Source: Akkermansiaceae bacterium UBA1518 (GTDB lineage Bacteria > Verrucomicrobiota > Verrucomicrobiia > Verrucomicrobiales > Akkermansiaceae). From it: a DNA stretch of 7,883 bases. Position numbers and translations under genes: made by a program. The notes under the pieces are model-generated. The model worked only from the letters and a program-made list of their open reading frames with translations. It was not told where the DNA came from and did no database searches. Shown in pieces: positions 6,238-7,883 of the stretch (positions are counted from its first letter, which is position 1; each line of letters starts with the position of its first letter). Location: NCBI GenBank assembly GCA_002323895.1, contig DCQM01000104.1, positions 32,293 through 40,175 of the forward strand, written 5' to 3'.

Positions 6238-7883
6238 GGACGTGTAATAGTCTCGTCGAGGTTCAAAAGGACGGTAGATAAACTCTGCCACTTCGCGAGA
6301 TCAGATGGCGCGGAATGACTCTCTAAAAAACTCAGGAACTTCTCCCGCTCGTCAGCATCAGGAAGCCGGCCAAGGCAAAGTCGAAACGCGAGATCGAGGC
6401 GCTCCTTGGGGTCAAAAGACTCCCCGAGCAGTCGTTTGGCCAAACCCTCTGCGGACTCGACAAAGACCGGCGCATTCAAAGTCACGAGCGCTTGGGTCGG
6501 TAAATTTGCCGAGTTGCGTCTGGAAACGCAGACCGCACGAGCTGGAGCATCAAGGAGTTCCATCGTGGGATGCAGAGCCATGCGTCTCCAATAAATGTAG
6601 AGGCTCTTGCGGTGCAAATCGTCACCGCTTCCAGCCTTCCATTTCCCGGGAAGATCGCGGTCTTCCCAATAATTTTGAGGCTGCAGAGGAAAGACACTTG
6701 GACCACCCGGAAAAGACTTAAGAAGGCCACCGATTGCGAGAGCCTGATCACGGATTTGCTCGGCCGGCAGGCGGACCCGGGCCATGCGAGAGAGGACTCG
6801 ATTTTTTGGATCTCTTTCCCTGAGCTGCGAACTAATCTTCGCTGCTTGCCGATACGTCGCCGAGGTCACAATCAGGCGGTTAAGATATTTCATGTCCCAA
6901 CCGCTTTCGACAAATTCAGTCGCTAACCAATCAAGCAATTTGGGATGAGTGGCCGGTGCCCCTTGCGACCCAAAGTCGTCCGAAGTGCTGACGAGACCTT
7001 GGCCAAAATAGCTCTGCCAAAAGCGATTCACAATAACCCGCGCCACAAGTGGATTCTTTCCATCGACGAGCCAACGCGCGAATTCGAGTCGGTCACCAGG
7101 TTGCCTCTCACCTTCGGGCACCAAAATTTTAGGAGCGGCAGGTGACACTTTATCTCCCGGGCTGAGGAAACTTCCACGGAGGTGAATGAAAGTTTGCCGG
7201 GGCGACGTGCGCTCTTTCATCACGGGAACAGCTGAAATTTCTTTCGAACCTGCAGATTGCTTGTCGTCGATTTCATGTAAAGCCGACTGGAGTTTTTGAA
7301 TTTGCTCGTTCTCTGGAATCAGCTCGAGCGCACGGCCATAGAGCCGAACCTCCCTAAGCGAACCTTCGAAGCGATGCGCATTAGGCTTAGATGAGTTTTT
7401 ATAGCCAACCCCGATCGCAAGAGGACGATTTGAAACGGCAATCGATCGAGGCGGTGAACCGATCACGCGAGCCTTGGTGTCCTCAATACCATCGACGAAG
7501 AGGCGCACTGATTCCCCGGCTTTGAAGACAAGGGCGACATCGTGATCATGATTATCATTGACCACCCGACTGCCGTGGATGGCGATGCCTTGGTACGGAT
7601 CAGTCCGAGCGGATGCCCAGAAAAAGAGGTGTCCAGGCCTTCCTTCTTCATCGCCCTCACCGCCGATCCCAAAAACATAACTGCGTTGCTTACCAGGCCA
7701 ATCGTATTTGGAGACAAGATTCGCGACCGGCTGCTTGGTGCGGATTTTGGCGGTGATGGTGAGGTCCCCAGTAGCACAAAACTTCGTAGCGTCGGATTCG
7801 ACATGAAGCGCATCCCATTTCCCCAACAAGCCCTCCTCGCCGAGAGCTTTTGGAGCAGGAAGTTTCTTGCGAGCTGAAACCAA
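6234..7883 (-). CDS. PSD1/DUF1553 protein with internal LamG-like domain, C-terminal fragment
   Basis: The frame is open through the right edge; the TTG at the edge is just the first visible codon, so the N-terminus is missing. The 549 visible residues begin with a LamG/concanavalin A-like module at about 35-187: DLTITAKIRTK, SYVFGIGG, VALVFKAGESVRLFVDGIED, FEGSLREVRLYGRALE. A charged linker follows (188-228), then the PSD1/DUF1553 domain (PF07587) from about 230 to 545. Its hallmarks are TFIHLRGSFLSPGDKV, GDRLEFARWLVDGKNPLVARV, NRFWQSYFGQGLVSTSDDFG, HPKLLDWLATEF, SATYRQ, RLPAEQIRDQAL, NLPTQALVTLN and FRLCLGRLPDADE. Complete relatives usually also carry an N-terminal planctomycete cytochrome c (PSCyt1) domain and a DUF1549 (PSCyt2) domain, with LamG inserted before PSD1. 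Those parts would lie past the edge. Such proteins are exported, probably haem-binding, and of unknown function. The stop overlaps the start of the DUF1501 gene. Confidence 0.92.
   Translation of the reverse strand: MVSARKKLPAPKALGEEGLLGKWDALHVESDATKFCATGDLTITAKIRTKQPVANLVSKYDWPGKQRSYVFGIGGEGDEEGRPGHLFFWASARTDPYQGIAIHGSRVVNDNHDHDVALVFKAGESVRLFVDGIEDTKARVIGSPPRSIAVSNRPLAIGVGYKNSSKPNAHRFEGSLREVRLYGRALELIPENEQIQKLQSALHEIDDKQSAGSKEISAVPVMKERTSPRQTFIHLRGSFLSPGDKVSPAAPKILVPEGERQPGDRLEFARWLVDGKNPLVARVIVNRFWQSYFGQGLVSTSDDFGSQGAPATHPKLLDWLATEFVESGWDMKYLNRLIVTSATYRQAAKISSQLRERDPKNRVLSRMARVRLPAEQIRDQALAIGGLLKSFPGGPSVFPLQPQNYWEDRDLPGKWKAGSGDDLHRKSLYIYWRRMALHPTMELLDAPARAVCVSRRNSANLPTQALVTLNAPVFVESAEGLAKRLLGESFDPKERLDLAFRLCLGRLPDADEREKFLSFLESHSAPSDLAKWQSLSTVLLNLDETITRP

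Noticed and set aside
5331..6926. Plus-strand frames antisense to the DUF1501 and PSD1 genes
   Set aside because: Both minus-strand genes carry continuous family motifs across these regions, and the plus-strand products show low-complexity composition without domains.
1..7883. Mobile elements, CRISPR arrays, tRNA/rRNA genes, riboswitches
   Set aside because: No terminal inverted repeats, transposase motifs, regularly spaced direct repeats or recognisable RNA structures were seen. Nearly the whole window is occupied by four protein-coding genes.

Overview
The window looks like chromosomal DNA from a member of the Planctomycetota-Verrucomicrobiota-Chlamydiota (PVC) group, most likely a marine or free-living Verrucomicrobiota species. 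The evidence is a DUF1553 (PSD1) protein followed directly by a DUF1501 protein, a pairing that is greatly expanded in Planctomycetota and Verrucomicrobiota. A very large secreted CotH-kinase/lamin-tail protein also ends in a DxDGDG plus 'RFFRVK'-type C-terminal module that I associate with Verrucomicrobiota surface proteins. Base composition is near 50% GC by eye. The phylum call is inference; there is no rRNA or other marker gene here.

All genes lie on the minus strand, so transcription runs from high to low coordinates. At the right edge (7883 down to 6234) is the C-terminal part of a PSD1/DUF1553 protein with an internal LamG-like (concanavalin A-like) module. Its TGA overlaps the ATG of a Tat-exported DUF1501 protein (6237 down to 4825) in an ATGA junction. 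I therefore moved the DUF1501 start 18 codons downstream of the longest open frame. A 141-bp gap (4684-4824) follows, the only substantial non-coding stretch. It holds a convincing sigma70-like promoter for the next gene and a perfect 6+1+6 palindrome at the predicted transcription start.

The next gene (4683 down to 265) encodes a 1472-residue secreted multidomain protein: signal peptide, lamin-tail domain, a beta-rich 'FVP...DDGFV.Y.NG...LAIHG.NRS' module, an Ig-like stretch, a CotH-type kinase domain, a second copy of the beta-rich module, two more lamin-tail domains and a C-terminal module. Twenty-two bases further on, with a GAGG ribosome binding site, starts a secreted calcineurin-like metallophosphoesterase (242 down to 1) cut by the left edge. 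It begins with a signal peptide and the 'LPDTQ' motif.

The layout suggests two transcription units. One is a PSD1-DUF1501 pair, of unproven function but exported and common in PVC bacteria. The other is a CotH kinase-like gene with a phosphoesterase-like gene, both exported. The second pair raises the possibility of an extracytoplasmic phosphorylation/dephosphorylation couple, which is speculative. I saw no mobile elements, CRISPR arrays, tRNA or rRNA genes.
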